This document shows, piece by piece, positions 31,903 through 42,889 of a DNA stretch of 64,000 bases; within the stretch, counting starts at the first letter, position 1; each line of letters opens with the position of its first letter. The notes under the pieces were generated by a model that saw only the letters and a list, made by a program, of their open reading frames with translations, was not told the origin of the DNA and ran no database searches. Origin of the DNA: Marinobacter shengliensis. Lineage in GTDB: Bacteria > Pseudomonadota > Gammaproteobacteria > Pseudomonadales > Oleiphilaceae. The DNA is taken from assembly GCF_003007715.1 (NCBI RefSeq), contig NZ_PXNO01000027.1:992001-1056000 (forward strand), read 5' to 3'. Both the position numbers and the translations under genes were made by a program.

Positions 31903-32755
31903 GGCCTTTTTCCTGCCCCTCATCCGCAGTATTTTTCTGCTTGTCGCTCCCCGGCAGGGTTCCGGCAGCCTTTTGTACGGATGTCAGAATGCCCCTAAGG
32001 ATATTGATTTCCATCTGGTCAAGACGTGCGCGCTGAAACAGGCGTCGCAGGCGGGTCATCAGTTGCCTGGGGTTGTTACGACGATGGAAATCCACATCCA
32101 CCAACACCTGTTCCAGATGCCCGAAGAAGCCTTCCACCTCCTGCACTTCTGCCGGCGGCACATCCCAGCCACGGTCGCCCGGTCCAACCATGGCCTCAAG
32201 ATTGGGACTCGCCTCACCTTCTTCAAGGCTGCGCAGGTAATGCATGCGCAATTCGTAGCAAACCACCTGCACCGCCATGGCCAGATTCAATGAACTGTAG
32301 TCCGGATTCGACGGAATATGAATGTGGTAGTGGCAACGCTGAAGCTCATCATTGGACAAACCGTGGTTTTCACGCCCGAACACCAGCGCAACCCGACCCT
32401 GCCGGCTATATTCACCCGCCGTCGCCGCCGCCTGGGGTGGAGCAATCACCGGCCAGGGCACCTTCCGGCCGCGGGCACTGGTACCCATCACCAGAACACA
32501 ATCCGCCAGAGCTTCGTCAAGCGTGGCAACCACCTGGGCCCTGTCCAGAACATCTGAGGCACCGGCAGAACGCGCGTAGGAGGCTTCATCCGGGAACGAA
32601 GCCGGGTTAACCAGCCATAAGTTGCCCAGCCCCATGTTTTTCATCGCCCTTGCGACCGCACCAATATTGCCGGAATGCGAAGTTTCAACCAGGACGATCC
32701 TGACCTGATCATTGAACGTGTCAGAACCTTCCTGTGGCAATGCGGGCTTGTGCAT
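31895..32755 (-). CDS. trmJ: tRNA (Cm32/Um32) methyltransferase TrmJ
   Basis: SPOUT-class 2'-O-methyltransferase of 286 residues acting on position 32 of tRNA. The N-terminal [25 protein letters not shown] is the RNA-binding motif. The knot region includes [19 protein letters not shown] and [19 protein letters not shown]. The C-terminus ends in a charged extension ([18 protein letters not shown]) common in the family. It is divergent from the suhB-like gene. Confidence 0.95.
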   Translation of the reverse strand: MHKPALPQEGSDTFNDQVRIVLVETSHSGNIGAVARAMKNMGLGNLWLVNPASFPDEASYARSAGASDVLDRAQVVATLDEALADCVLVMGTSARGRKVPWPVIAPPQAAATAGEYSRQGRVALVFGRENHGLSNDELQRCHYHIHIPSNPDYSSLNLAMAVQVVCYELRMHYLRSLEEGEASPNLEAMVGPGDRGWDVPPAEVQEVEGFFGHLEQVLVDVDFHRRNNPRQLMTRLRRLFQRARLDQMEINILRGILTSVQKAAGTLPGSDKQKNTADEGQEKGHV

Positions 32756-32800
32756 GGTTTTCGGGCCTATGAATTAACAGACGTTAAATATTGGAAGGGA

Positions 32801-32910
32801 ATGATAGCAGAAACCCGGGCCGCCCTGCTCTCCGGAGTTGCCGAAACCCATGGTATCCGTGCATTTGCTGAGCCAAAAAACGTACAAGCACGGGTTGTTT
32901 TTGCTATCAT
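32801..32910. promoter_or_regulatory. Mirror-image extended -10 elements between trmJ and the suhB-like gene
   Basis: ATGATAGCAGAAACCCG at 32801-32817 is repeated in inverted form as CGGGTTGTTTTTGCTATCAT at 32891-32910. Each arm, read outward, gives TGCTATCAT, an extended -10. No good -35 is seen for either. This looks like a symmetric divergent promoter pair. Confidence 0.5.
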
Positions 32911-32934
32911 ACCGGGCCTTCACACACCCGGATA

Positions 32935-33747
32935 ATGAACACTCAGATGCAACCAGCAATTAAAATGGCCCTGCGCGTTGCCCGCCAGGGATCAGATTAC
33001 CTGAAAGCACATTTCGAGCGACAGGAACCCAACGGCAAGGACGAGGCCGAGCGCTACCGCCAGCTCGAACGGGTTGAGAAATCCATTTATGACAACTTCA
33101 CCGAGCAACTGGAAAAGGCATATCGGGATCACACCATCGCACCGATGGGCGAGGCCGACGCCGCTGGCAGCGAGCGCAGCTGGCACATCTTCCCCGTGCT
33201 TGGCCGCGAAAACTTCATTCGTGGTATTCCGGAATTTGCCCTGGCACTGAGCCAGAAAAAGAACAACCGGACAGAAAACCTGTTGCTGGTCAATCCGATC
33301 ACAGGTGAAGAATATTCTGCCAGCCGCGGCCATGGGGCAGCCCTCAACAGCCGCCGTGTGCGCACGTCTGAAATCAAATTACCCGGCAAGGCGGCATTTG
33401 CCACCAACCTGCTGGATCAGGCTCGCAAAGGCGACGACCCGATGATCTGGGGCGAAATGGCCGCAGTGCTGGCGCGTGAGAGCGCCATGTTCCGCACCTC
33501 CGGCTGCGTTGTTCTGGATATTGCCCGCGTTTCTGCAGGCCTTCTGGACGCCGCTGTAATCTTCCGGCCGGAAGCCTCAGACCTGGACCTGGGTGTCACC
33601 CTGGCCATGGAATCCGGCGCACTGACTGGCGATTTCTCCGGCAACCCGTCTGCTGGCAATGCCAAACAGCTGGTTGTGGCCAATCCAAAGCTGTTCCGCG
33701 AAGTGCTCAAGGTATTGCACCCGTTCCGCGGCCGTCTGCCCAGGTAG
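32935..33747 (+). CDS. SuhB-like inositol-monophosphatase-family protein with a degenerate active site
   Basis: 270 residues; fold and length match SuhB (MQPAIKMALRVARQGSDYL, SASRGHGAALNSRRVR, ALTGDFSG). The metal-binding motif DPLDGTTNF is replaced by FPVLGRENF at 86-94, so both aspartates are lost. GEE is GEA at 72-74, and the WDxAAG motif reads SDLDLG. Phosphatase activity is therefore unlikely. E. coli SuhB also acts with NusA in rRNA antitermination, a role that does not need catalysis, so this may be the retained function (inference). The start is ATG 32935 or 32947. The gene is convergent with secF. Confidence 0.88.
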   Translation: MNTQMQPAIKMALRVARQGSDYLKAHFERQEPNGKDEAERYRQLERVEKSIYDNFTEQLEKAYRDHTIAPMGEADAAGSERSWHIFPVLGRENFIRGIPEFALALSQKKNNRTENLLLVNPITGEEYSASRGHGAALNSRRVRTSEIKLPGKAAFATNLLDQARKGDDPMIWGEMAAVLARESAMFRTSGCVVLDIARVSAGLLDAAVIFRPEASDLDLGVTLAMESGALTGDFSGNPSAGNAKQLVVANPKLFREVLKVLHPFRGRLPR

Positions 33748-33758
33748 ACTTCCCGGTA

Positions 33759-33798
33759 CAAAAAAACCGCCACTCCCTCACGGGACTGGCGGTTTTTT
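33759..33798. terminator. Bidirectional terminator between the suhB-like gene and secF
   Basis: Hairpin CCGCCACTCCC / GGGACTGGCGG with one mismatch and a TCAC loop, flanked by A8 on the left and T6 on the right. Works for both convergent units. Confidence 0.9.
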
Positions 33799-33838
33799 CA
33801 TGCCTCGGAAAGCGGGAGGCCCGGGCCTCCCCACCGGA

Positions 33839-34792
33839 TCACATCCGGTTAAGCCACTCGGGCGGCTGCTCTTCTTCGGCTTCTTCACCGGTGCCTTCCT
33901 TCGCCGGTACCATCAGGTCTTCGCGGGTAACACCCATCACCATCAGCATATTGGCAGAGACATAGATGGAGGAGTAGGTACCCACAACCACGCCAATAAT
34001 GAGCGCAAGGGCGAAGTTGTTGATGGCCTCACCACCGAAGAAATACAACGCCAGCAACACCACCAAGGTTGTACCAGAAGTATTGATGGTACGGGTGATG
34101 GTCTGGTGAATGGACTCGTTGATGATATCCCAGGGCTCACCTACCCGCATTTTCCGGAAGTTCTCCCGGATACGGTCCGCCACAACGATGGTATCGTTCA
34201 GCGAGTAACCGATTACCGCCAGCAACGCTGCCAGCACGGTCAGGTCAAACGTCCACTGGAACAGCGCAAACACGCCCAGCACAATAATGACGTCGTGAGC
34301 CAGCGGTATCACAGACGCGATACCGAACTTGAACTGGAAGCGCATGCCCACGTAGATCAGCACCACCGCCAAGGCAATCAACAGCCCGAGACCACTGTCT
34401 TCTTTGAGCTCATCGCCAACCTGAGAACCGACGAACTCGGACCCCACCAACTCGAGCTCGGCGCCGGAGGCAGCCAGCATGCCAGCCACCTCACGGGCTA
34501 ACTGATCGTTCTCAGCTTCCGCCATGCGGATCAGGATGGTGGTATCCGCGCCGAAGTTCTGAACGACGAACTGCTCATAGCCGGCTTCTGCCAGTTGGTC
34601 CCGGATAGCGTCAAGGCTCGGCGCCTCGGCGTACTCCAGCTCTACTGAGGTACCGCCGGTGAAGTCCATGCCAAAGTTCAGGCCGCGAACACCCAACAAA
34701 GCCAGGGAAATCACCACCAGTGTGATCGAAAGCACGGAAGCAATCTTCCGCAACCCCATGAAATCAAATGGTTGTTTCTGTGTATCAGCCAT
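33839..34792 (-). CDS. secF: Protein translocase subunit SecF
   Basis: Inner-membrane partner of SecD that uses the proton gradient to pull secreted proteins through SecYEG. From ATG 34792 (MADTQKQPFDFMGLRK) it has 317 residues, normal for SecF; the longer upstream frame is rejected because it lies inside secD. The first helix is at about 18-38, the motif GMDFTGGTSVELEY at about 44, and five more helices follow, with GYSLNDTIVVADRIRENF and INTSGTTLVVLLALYFFGG. It overlaps the secD stop by 8 bp. Confidence 0.97.
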   Translation of the reverse strand: MADTQKQPFDFMGLRKIASVLSITLVVISLALLGVRGLNFGMDFTGGTSVELEYAEAPSLDAIRDQLAEAGYEQFVVQNFGADTTILIRMAEAENDQLAREVAGMLAASGAELELVGSEFVGSQVGDELKEDSGLGLLIALAVVLIYVGMRFQFKFGIASVIPLAHDVIIVLGVFALFQWTFDLTVLAALLAVIGYSLNDTIVVADRIRENFRKMRVGEPWDIINESIHQTITRTINTSGTTLVVLLALYFFGGEAINNFALALIIGVVVGTYSSIYVSANMLMVMGVTREDLMVPAKEGTGEEAEEEQPPEWLNRM

Positions 34793-36659
34793 TAGCCAGC
34801 TTCCCCCCGATCGACAATTTCTCGACCCTGCGGCCGCCGTAGACAACGTTCACAATGGCGCGACTGACCACCAGGGCACAGAACATCGAGGTCAGGATGC
34901 CGATGCTCAGTGTTACCGCGAACCCTTTGACCGGGCCGGAACCCATGGCAAACAGGATCACAGCGACCAACAGAGTGGTTATGTTGGCATCAAAGATAGA
35001 CACAAAGGCTCGACCATACCCCGCGTTAATCGCACTTTGAGGGGGCGCCCCGGATTTCAGCTCTTCCTTTATTCGCTCAAAGATTAGAACGTTGGCGTCA
35101 ACCGCCATACCCACTGTCAGAACGATACCGGCAATACCTGGCAAGGTAAGCGTGGCAGACAGAATGGACATACAGGCCAGCAGCAACATCAGGTTCAGGG
35201 TCAGCGTGATATTCGCCACTACCCCGAAGCCACGATAGAACACCAACATGTAGATGAGTACCAAGGCGAAACCAAAGGCAACAGAGGTTACACCAGCGTC
35301 GATGTTCTTCTGTCCGAGGCTTGGCCCAATGGTCCGCTCCTGAACAAAGTACATGGGTGCCGCCAGTGCACCTGCCCGCAACAGCAGCGCCAGCTCTGCA
35401 GCTTCCGGTATCGAATCCAGACCAGTAATGCGGAAACTGCTACCCAGCGCTGACTGGACGGTTGCCAGGCTGATCAGCCCCTTTTCCACAATCCGCTTTT
35501 CGACTTCCCGAATCTCACCGTCTACTTCCTGCGCTTCAGTCTCGGTGCGGAACTCGATAAACAGCACCGCCATGCGGCGCCCCACATTATTGCGGGTAGC
35601 GCGGTTCATCAGGTCGCCGCCAACCGAATCCATGGTGATGTTAACCTGCGGCTGACCATTCTCATCGAAGGCCTGCTGGGCATTAGCCACATTATTACCG
35701 GTGGCAATCACGTCCCGCTCGAGGCGAGCTGTTCGCTGGGGGTTGTCACGGAAACCGAACTGCTCGGTTTCTGCTCCCGGGGTATCCTGGCGGGCTTCCA
35801 TCCGGAATTCCAGATTGGCTGTTGCGCCGAGAACCCGCTTGGCCTGGGCGGTATCCTGCACACCTGGCAGCTCAACGATAATACGATCTGCGCCCTGGCG
35901 CTGAACCAGAGGCTCCGCCACGCCGAGTTCGTTGACACGATTACGGATGGTGGTCAGGTTCTGTTCCAGGGCATATTCCTGGATATTCCTCACTTCAGCT
36001 TCAGAGAGGGTCAGTGCCAACAGGAATTCGCCTTCCCGGGTGCTTTCATTGAGCAGAAACTCATTGTACTGCCGACGAATCAGATCAAAGGCTGCACTGC
36101 GAGACTCAGAATCCCGGAAGCTAAGAACAATCTCCCGGTTGCCTTCAACATCTCCACCCCGATAGCGAATACGCTCATCCCGAAGTTCTCTTTTGATCTG
36201 CCCGGAAAACGCCTCCAGACGCTGGCTGACAGCCGTGTCCATGTCTACTTCCAGCAGGAAGTGAACACCACCTCGCAGGTCAAGGCCGAGCTTCATCGGG
36301 CCTGCACCGAGGCTACGCAGCCAACCAGGAGTTGAGGGAGCCATGTTCAGAGCCACCAGGTAATCGTTACCAAGGGCGGCCTGCACTGCCGGGCGAGCCC
36401 GCAACTGCGCGTCGGAACTGTTCAGGCGAATCAGGGCATTGCGGTCTTCAAGAGAACTTTCCTTGACTTCGATCCCGCGGCTTTCAAGGGCGCCGAGGGC
36501 ACGGTCCAGCACACGCTGGTCTACCTCGGTGCTGCCCCGGGCGCCGGTAACCTGTATGGCAAAATCATCGGGAAAGAAATTCGGTAACGCGTAAATGAAC
36601 CCGATGACCAGTGCGAACACTATGATCAGGTTCTTCCAGAGAGGATACTTGTTCAGCAT
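34785..36659 (-). CDS. secD: Protein translocase subunit SecD
   Basis: RND-type component of the Sec translocon, 624 residues (family about 615-625). One N-terminal helix (about 7-25) is followed by a large periplasmic P1 domain (to about 440) and five C-terminal helices. The motif LGLDLRGGVHFLLEVD near residue 125 and GMAVDANVLIFERIKEEL near 520 are the SecD signatures. It sits in the yajC-secD-secF operon with 93 bp after yajC. Confidence 0.97.
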   Translation of the reverse strand: MLNKYPLWKNLIIVFALVIGFIYALPNFFPDDFAIQVTGARGSTEVDQRVLDRALGALESRGIEVKESSLEDRNALIRLNSSDAQLRARPAVQAALGNDYLVALNMAPSTPGWLRSLGAGPMKLGLDLRGGVHFLLEVDMDTAVSQRLEAFSGQIKRELRDERIRYRGGDVEGNREIVLSFRDSESRSAAFDLIRRQYNEFLLNESTREGEFLLALTLSEAEVRNIQEYALEQNLTTIRNRVNELGVAEPLVQRQGADRIIVELPGVQDTAQAKRVLGATANLEFRMEARQDTPGAETEQFGFRDNPQRTARLERDVIATGNNVANAQQAFDENGQPQVNITMDSVGGDLMNRATRNNVGRRMAVLFIEFRTETEAQEVDGEIREVEKRIVEKGLISLATVQSALGSSFRITGLDSIPEAAELALLLRAGALAAPMYFVQERTIGPSLGQKNIDAGVTSVAFGFALVLIYMLVFYRGFGVVANITLTLNLMLLLACMSILSATLTLPGIAGIVLTVGMAVDANVLIFERIKEELKSGAPPQSAINAGYGRAFVSIFDANITTLLVAVILFAMGSGPVKGFAVTLSIGILTSMFCALVVSRAIVNVVYGGRRVEKLSIGGKLANG

Positions 36660-36752
36660 GAGAATCCTTCGAGCCAGCTATGGCGCCGGCCTTGGTGTTT
36701 CAGCAAGTCAACACAAAACGGGCGACCATAGGCCGCCCTGCGCACAACTGGC

Positions 36753-37115
36753 TCAGATATCTTTCAGTGTGCCCTTGGGCAGCGCCGCGGCCACCGCCAC
36801 TTTCTGAATCTTGATCTCGACGTTATCAGACACTTCCAGCACGATGAAGTCGTCAGACACCTTGGTGATGCGGCCGGCAACGCCACCGGAAGTCACCACT
36901 TCGTCGCCCTTGTTCAGGCCGGACATCAGCGCTTTATGCTCCTTGGCACGCTTGGACTGCGGGCGCCAGATCAGGAAGTAGAAAATCAGGATAAAGCCGG
37001 CGAAGAAGATGATCTGACCCATCACGCTCATGCCCTGGGCACCGGCATCCTGCGCCATGGCAAGTGCAGGCATCAGAGACAGCAGACCAACGATGAGCAG
37101 TTTGATTGATTTCAT
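36753..37115 (-). CDS. yajC: Preprotein translocase subunit YajC
   Basis: Small membrane protein that associates with SecDF. It has 120 residues. The N-terminal hydrophobic segment looks like a signal peptide (LLIVGLLSLMPALAMAQ). A main transmembrane helix (about 33-51, MGQIIFFAGFILIFYFLIWRP) and the cytoplasmic YajC motif PQSKRAKEHKALMSGLNKGDEVVTSGG follow. It lies 42 bp after tgt in the queA-tgt-yajC-secDF order. Confidence 0.96.
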   Translation of the reverse strand: MKSIKLLIVGLLSLMPALAMAQDAGAQGMSVMGQIIFFAGFILIFYFLIWRPQSKRAKEHKALMSGLNKGDEVVTSGGVAGRITKVSDDFIVLEVSDNVEIKIQKVAVAAALPKGTLKDI

Positions 37116-37157
37116 TCAGGTTCTCCGTTTATTGACTGATATTGAGGTAAAAATTGC

Positions 37158-39379
<2,222 letters not shown>

Positions 39380-39419
39380 GGGCCGGCTATTCACGATGCC
39401 GCAGGTTGCGGCCAATAAG

Positions 39420-39506
39420 TGGTAGCGGCGGGCGGACTCGAACCGCCACGGGTTTTACCCCAACGGATTTTGAATCCGTCGTGTCTACCAATTTCACCAC
39501 GCCGCC
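39420..39506 (-). tRNA. tRNA-Leu (anticodon CAA)
   Basis: 87-nt class II tRNA on the minus strand. The D arm is GTGGTGAAATTGGTAGACAC and the anticodon stem ACGGA encloses loop TTCAAAA. A long variable arm (TGGGGTAAAACCCG), T arm GCGGTTCGAGTCCGC and encoded CCA (39420-39422) follow. The acceptor pairs GGCGGCG with CGCCGCT. Confidence 0.97.
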
Positions 39507-39522
39507 ATCGGAGAGTGGGAGG

Positions 39523-39550
39523 ATTATACTGAGCCTGAATCTGAAAGCAA
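39523..39550 (-). promoter_or_regulatory. Promoter of tRNA-Leu
   Basis: On the minus strand, TTGCTT (39545-39550), a 16-bp spacer and a perfect TATAAT (39523-39528), 16 bp before the tRNA 5' end. It starts 38 bp after the flgL stop. Confidence 0.7.
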
Positions 39551-39588
39551 CCGGGCGGGGAGTAAAAATCTCCTACCGCCTCAGCCAA

Positions 39589-40836
39589 TTACAGACGATC
39601 AAACAAAGAGAGCCTGGAGATCTGCGCAAACGACTGCTGGGCGGCCTGTAACACAAAGCTCTGGAAGCTCAGGTTACTGATGGCCTCGGCATAATCCACG
39701 TCTTGCAACTGTGAACGTATTTCCTTGGTGTACAGCCTCGAATCCTCCAGAAATGACGAAGTGGATTCGATGGCATTCAACCGGCCACCCAGTTCAGTTT
39801 GCTTGAGAATGATGGACTCCTGGCCGTTGTCCAGGTTAGTCAACGATTCCGCAATGAGCGCATCGTACTCGGCGCTGGATTTTGGTGTCGCCTTGTCGAT
39901 GCTGTCCAGACCAGCGATCAGTTTCTCGATGGTGCCGAAGATGGACTGCTTGTCGCTGATACCCAGTGTAAATTCGTCACCATCGGCGGCATCGTTAACG
40001 GTCATACGCAGACCAGCGACCACAAACTCCTCACCAGGCACCGCCGGCGAGGGTTGTGTCGTCAAAATCGTGCCTGTACGCGGATCCTCCACTTCGATAT
40101 TCAGATTGCCGCCACCAACATCAATCACCCTCACCGTCAGGTCATCGGGAACCGCCGGGCTGAACGCGTCTTTCAGGTCTTTCGGTGCAATCAGCTCCAA
40201 CCCGGACACATAACCCTGGGCAGCAACACCGGTGCCCGTGCCGTCATCCGAACCAGTAACAGAAACCGCCGCTGGCACGTTCACAAAAATACCCTTGCCA
40301 TGGTCGCTGATCGGAACTGTCACGCCGTCATCTATTTCGAGTACCCGCTGGCCCTCATCACCCTGATATTTCCAGGCGCCAAAGTCGTCCTTGGCGAATG
40401 CCGGGGTACTGCCCTGAAAGCCGCTGAAAATGTATTCACCGGAGGCATCCCGGGTGTTGGCAATGTTCGCCAGCTGGCCCAGCCGCTCTTTCAGCTCTGC
40501 TGAAATGGATTGGCGATCGTTGGCAGATAACGAGCCGCTACCCGCCTGAACGGTCAGTTCCCGAACCCGCTGGATGATATCCACCGCGCTGGACAGGGTG
40601 CTCTCCTCCTGCTTGATGCGGTTGTCGGCGAGGTTGGCGTTGCGCTCGTAGGTCTCAATGCGCTTGACCTCCTGATTGAGCTTCAGAATGCGCGCCGCAG
40701 CCACTGGATCATCGGACGGCCGGTTGACCTTTTTGCCAGTGGAAATCTGCTCCTGGGTTTTCACCAGGTTGCTGTTCACGTCCTGCATCCGGCTGATGCC
40801 GCCAGAGAAAATCTGCTGAGATGAAATCCGGATCAT
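39589..40836 (-). CDS. flgL: Flagellar hook-filament junction protein FlgL (HAP3)
   Basis: 415-residue secreted junction protein joining the hook to the flagellin filament. The N-terminus MIRISSQQIFSGGISRMQDV and the heptad-rich LVKTQEQISTGKKVNRPSDDPVAAARIL are flagellin-like. The C-terminus YAEAISNLSFQSFVLQAAQQSF is the matching D0 coiled coil. There is no signal peptide, as expected for export through the flagellar system. It is the last gene of the operon, 16 bp after flgK. Confidence 0.96.
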   Translation of the reverse strand: MIRISSQQIFSGGISRMQDVNSNLVKTQEQISTGKKVNRPSDDPVAAARILKLNQEVKRIETYERNANLADNRIKQEESTLSSAVDIIQRVRELTVQAGSGSLSANDRQSISAELKERLGQLANIANTRDASGEYIFSGFQGSTPAFAKDDFGAWKYQGDEGQRVLEIDDGVTVPISDHGKGIFVNVPAAVSVTGSDDGTGTGVAAQGYVSGLELIAPKDLKDAFSPAVPDDLTVRVIDVGGGNLNIEVEDPRTGTILTTQPSPAVPGEEFVVAGLRMTVNDAADGDEFTLGISDKQSIFGTIEKLIAGLDSIDKATPKSSAEYDALIAESLTNLDNGQESIILKQTELGGRLNAIESTSSFLEDSRLYTKEIRSQLQDVDYAEAISNLSFQSFVLQAAQQSFAQISRLSLFDRL

Positions 40837-40852
40837 TTTCGTTTACCTCGCC

Positions 40853-42883
40853 TTACCGGAAGCTCTGCAACAAGGTGTTGAACAGATCCTGCGCTACAGA
40901 CATAACCTGTGCCGACGCGTTATAGGCCGCCTGATACTGAATCAGCTTGCCGGCTTCCTCATCCAGGTTCACGCCGGAGATCGATTCACGTTGGTTATTG
41001 GATTGCTCCAGTAACGTTTTGCCAGCCTCTTTATCAAGCTGGCTCTGGCGTGTTTTGACGCCGATATCCTCGACCAGGCCCGCATAGCCCTCGGTGAAGC
41101 TTTGCCGGCCACCGTTCAACGTATTGGCGGTACCCAAGGCAGCCAGCAGCTCAGCATTTCGGTTGTCGGAGATGCCATTGCTGTTATAGCCAATGGTGAA
41201 CACATCACCGTCTGCCGGCTCGCCGGTCATTTCGAACTGGTAGCCCTGATAGAGGTCGCCGGCGGTCGGATCGTTACTGAAAATGGTGTTGATCCGCTGC
41301 GGATCATAGGCCAGGTTCGCAGGATTCAACGGGTCACCATTACCATCAAATATGGTGTAGGTAACGTCGGTGCCATCATTGCTGAATCGTATCTCCAATG
41401 GCCCGTTCGCCAGCTCGCCCCGGGTTTCAAACCCCGGCAACAGGGCATTGGTGTTCGGGTTGCGAACGTTCAGCATGTTGCCCTGATTGATCTTGGCTGT
41501 CCCGAGGTTGGCGTCATCCGCGCTAGCCCGGATCGGGCTGGCGAACGCCAGATCTTCTTCCCGCAGAACGTTCAGCTTAATATTCTCAGCGGCATTTCGA
41601 CTCGGCTGGATCAGGTACTTGTCGCCCGCATTGAACTGCCCGCCTTCCACCCGGATATTAAAACCGGGCATGGAAATCTCGGACTGTACCGGGTCTGGCA
41701 GTCGGCCCTGGTTGACGGTTTTGCCAGTGGCGGAATCGATCAGCTCGAAGTTGCGGCCGTCGCCACTGAACTGCAATGTCCAGGTGCCCGCTGGTAAAAG
41801 GCTGCTATCGGTAATCTCAACCGCCAGCTGGCCATTTTTGGGATCTGCATTGTTAGCGTTGGGCACAACTCTACTGCGCTGAAGCCCGATGTCGTTAACA
41901 TCCGTAAAGAAGTTACCGCCCAGATCACCCTCAAGATCCATCCCGATTTCATGCTGATGGTTGATGGACGCTGAAATCGCAACGGCCAACCGACCCAACT
42001 CATCAAACGCGGGTTTCAGGGCCTCCTGGTCAAACCGGCGCAGGCCGCCGAGTTTGCCGCCATTGATCTGCTCATCCACCTGCAGGGTGCGGCCACTGGT
42101 GGTCAGGGTGAACTCCAGGCGGGTGGGGTCTTCTGCACTGGTCCGGGTGGCAAACTCGGAGGCATTGGCGCCGGTTACCAGCGACAAGCCATTAGCCAGT
42201 GACACATTCACCTGGCTACCCTCTGTCTGGGTAACCCGAATGCCCACCAGTTCCGACAACTCCTTGAGCTTCTGATCCCGCTTGTCCATCAGCTCCAGGG
42301 GCATCTTGCCCTGGGCCAGGCCCGGAGACTCAGAAATAGCCAGGTTCAGATCGGCGATGCTCTTGAGCAGGGAATTGGCGTCTTTCACGCCCTGCTGCAT
42401 CTGGGTTTTAACCGATTCCCGTTGCTGGATAAATTCCTGGTTGAGCGCCTGGAAGCGATTCACCACCTGCTGGGCCTCACTAAGCACCAGCTGGCGTTGA
42501 GGCAGTGAAGCCGGGTCTTCCGCTGCATTCTGCAGGGCCGCGAAGAAATTGTTCAGGGCGTTGTTCAACCCTGTGCTTTCGCCCCCCAGCAGGTTATCCA
42601 GCCGGGTCAGCTCAGCGTTCAGGGCGTTCTGCTCCCCGAACAGCGTGCTGTCTTCCCGCAACTGCTGGGTCAGGTACTCATCCGCCAGCCGGCGAATGTT
42701 TGAAATGGACACCCCGCTGCCAATGGTACCGGCACCCGTACGCCGCCCTTCCTGGGTATCGAATTGCACTTCCTGCCGGCTGTAACCCGGAGTGTTTGCA
42801 TTGGTGATGTTATTGGCGGTGGTGTTCAGCGCTGTCTGATGACTGAGCACCCCGGTCAAACCGATTCCGATCAACCCTGCCAT
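40853..42883 (-). CDS. flgK: Flagellar hook-associated protein FlgK (HAP1)
   Basis: 676-residue hook-filament junction protein, within the 550-690 range of the family. The N-terminal rod motif LIGIGLTGVLSHQTALNTTANNITNANTPGYSRQ and the C-terminal LDEEAGKLIQYQAAYNASAQVM are diagnostic. The centre is variable beta-rich sequence. It lies 6 bp after flgJ in the flg operon. Confidence 0.97.
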   Translation of the reverse strand: MAGLIGIGLTGVLSHQTALNTTANNITNANTPGYSRQEVQFDTQEGRRTGAGTIGSGVSISNIRRLADEYLTQQLREDSTLFGEQNALNAELTRLDNLLGGESTGLNNALNNFFAALQNAAEDPASLPQRQLVLSEAQQVVNRFQALNQEFIQQRESVKTQMQQGVKDANSLLKSIADLNLAISESPGLAQGKMPLELMDKRDQKLKELSELVGIRVTQTEGSQVNVSLANGLSLVTGANASEFATRTSAEDPTRLEFTLTTSGRTLQVDEQINGGKLGGLRRFDQEALKPAFDELGRLAVAISASINHQHEIGMDLEGDLGGNFFTDVNDIGLQRSRVVPNANNADPKNGQLAVEITDSSLLPAGTWTLQFSGDGRNFELIDSATGKTVNQGRLPDPVQSEISMPGFNIRVEGGQFNAGDKYLIQPSRNAAENIKLNVLREEDLAFASPIRASADDANLGTAKINQGNMLNVRNPNTNALLPGFETRGELANGPLEIRFSNDGTDVTYTIFDGNGDPLNPANLAYDPQRINTIFSNDPTAGDLYQGYQFEMTGEPADGDVFTIGYNSNGISDNRNAELLAALGTANTLNGGRQSFTEGYAGLVEDIGVKTRQSQLDKEAGKTLLEQSNNQRESISGVNLDEEAGKLIQYQAAYNASAQVMSVAQDLFNTLLQSFR

Positions 42884-42889
42884 GATGCT

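Noticed and set aside
40080-42880. Repeated NNIANAxTxGF-like segments across the flg genes taken as DNA repeats
   Set aside because: These are the shared N-terminal rod/hook motif of paralogous axial proteins, similar at the protein level only.
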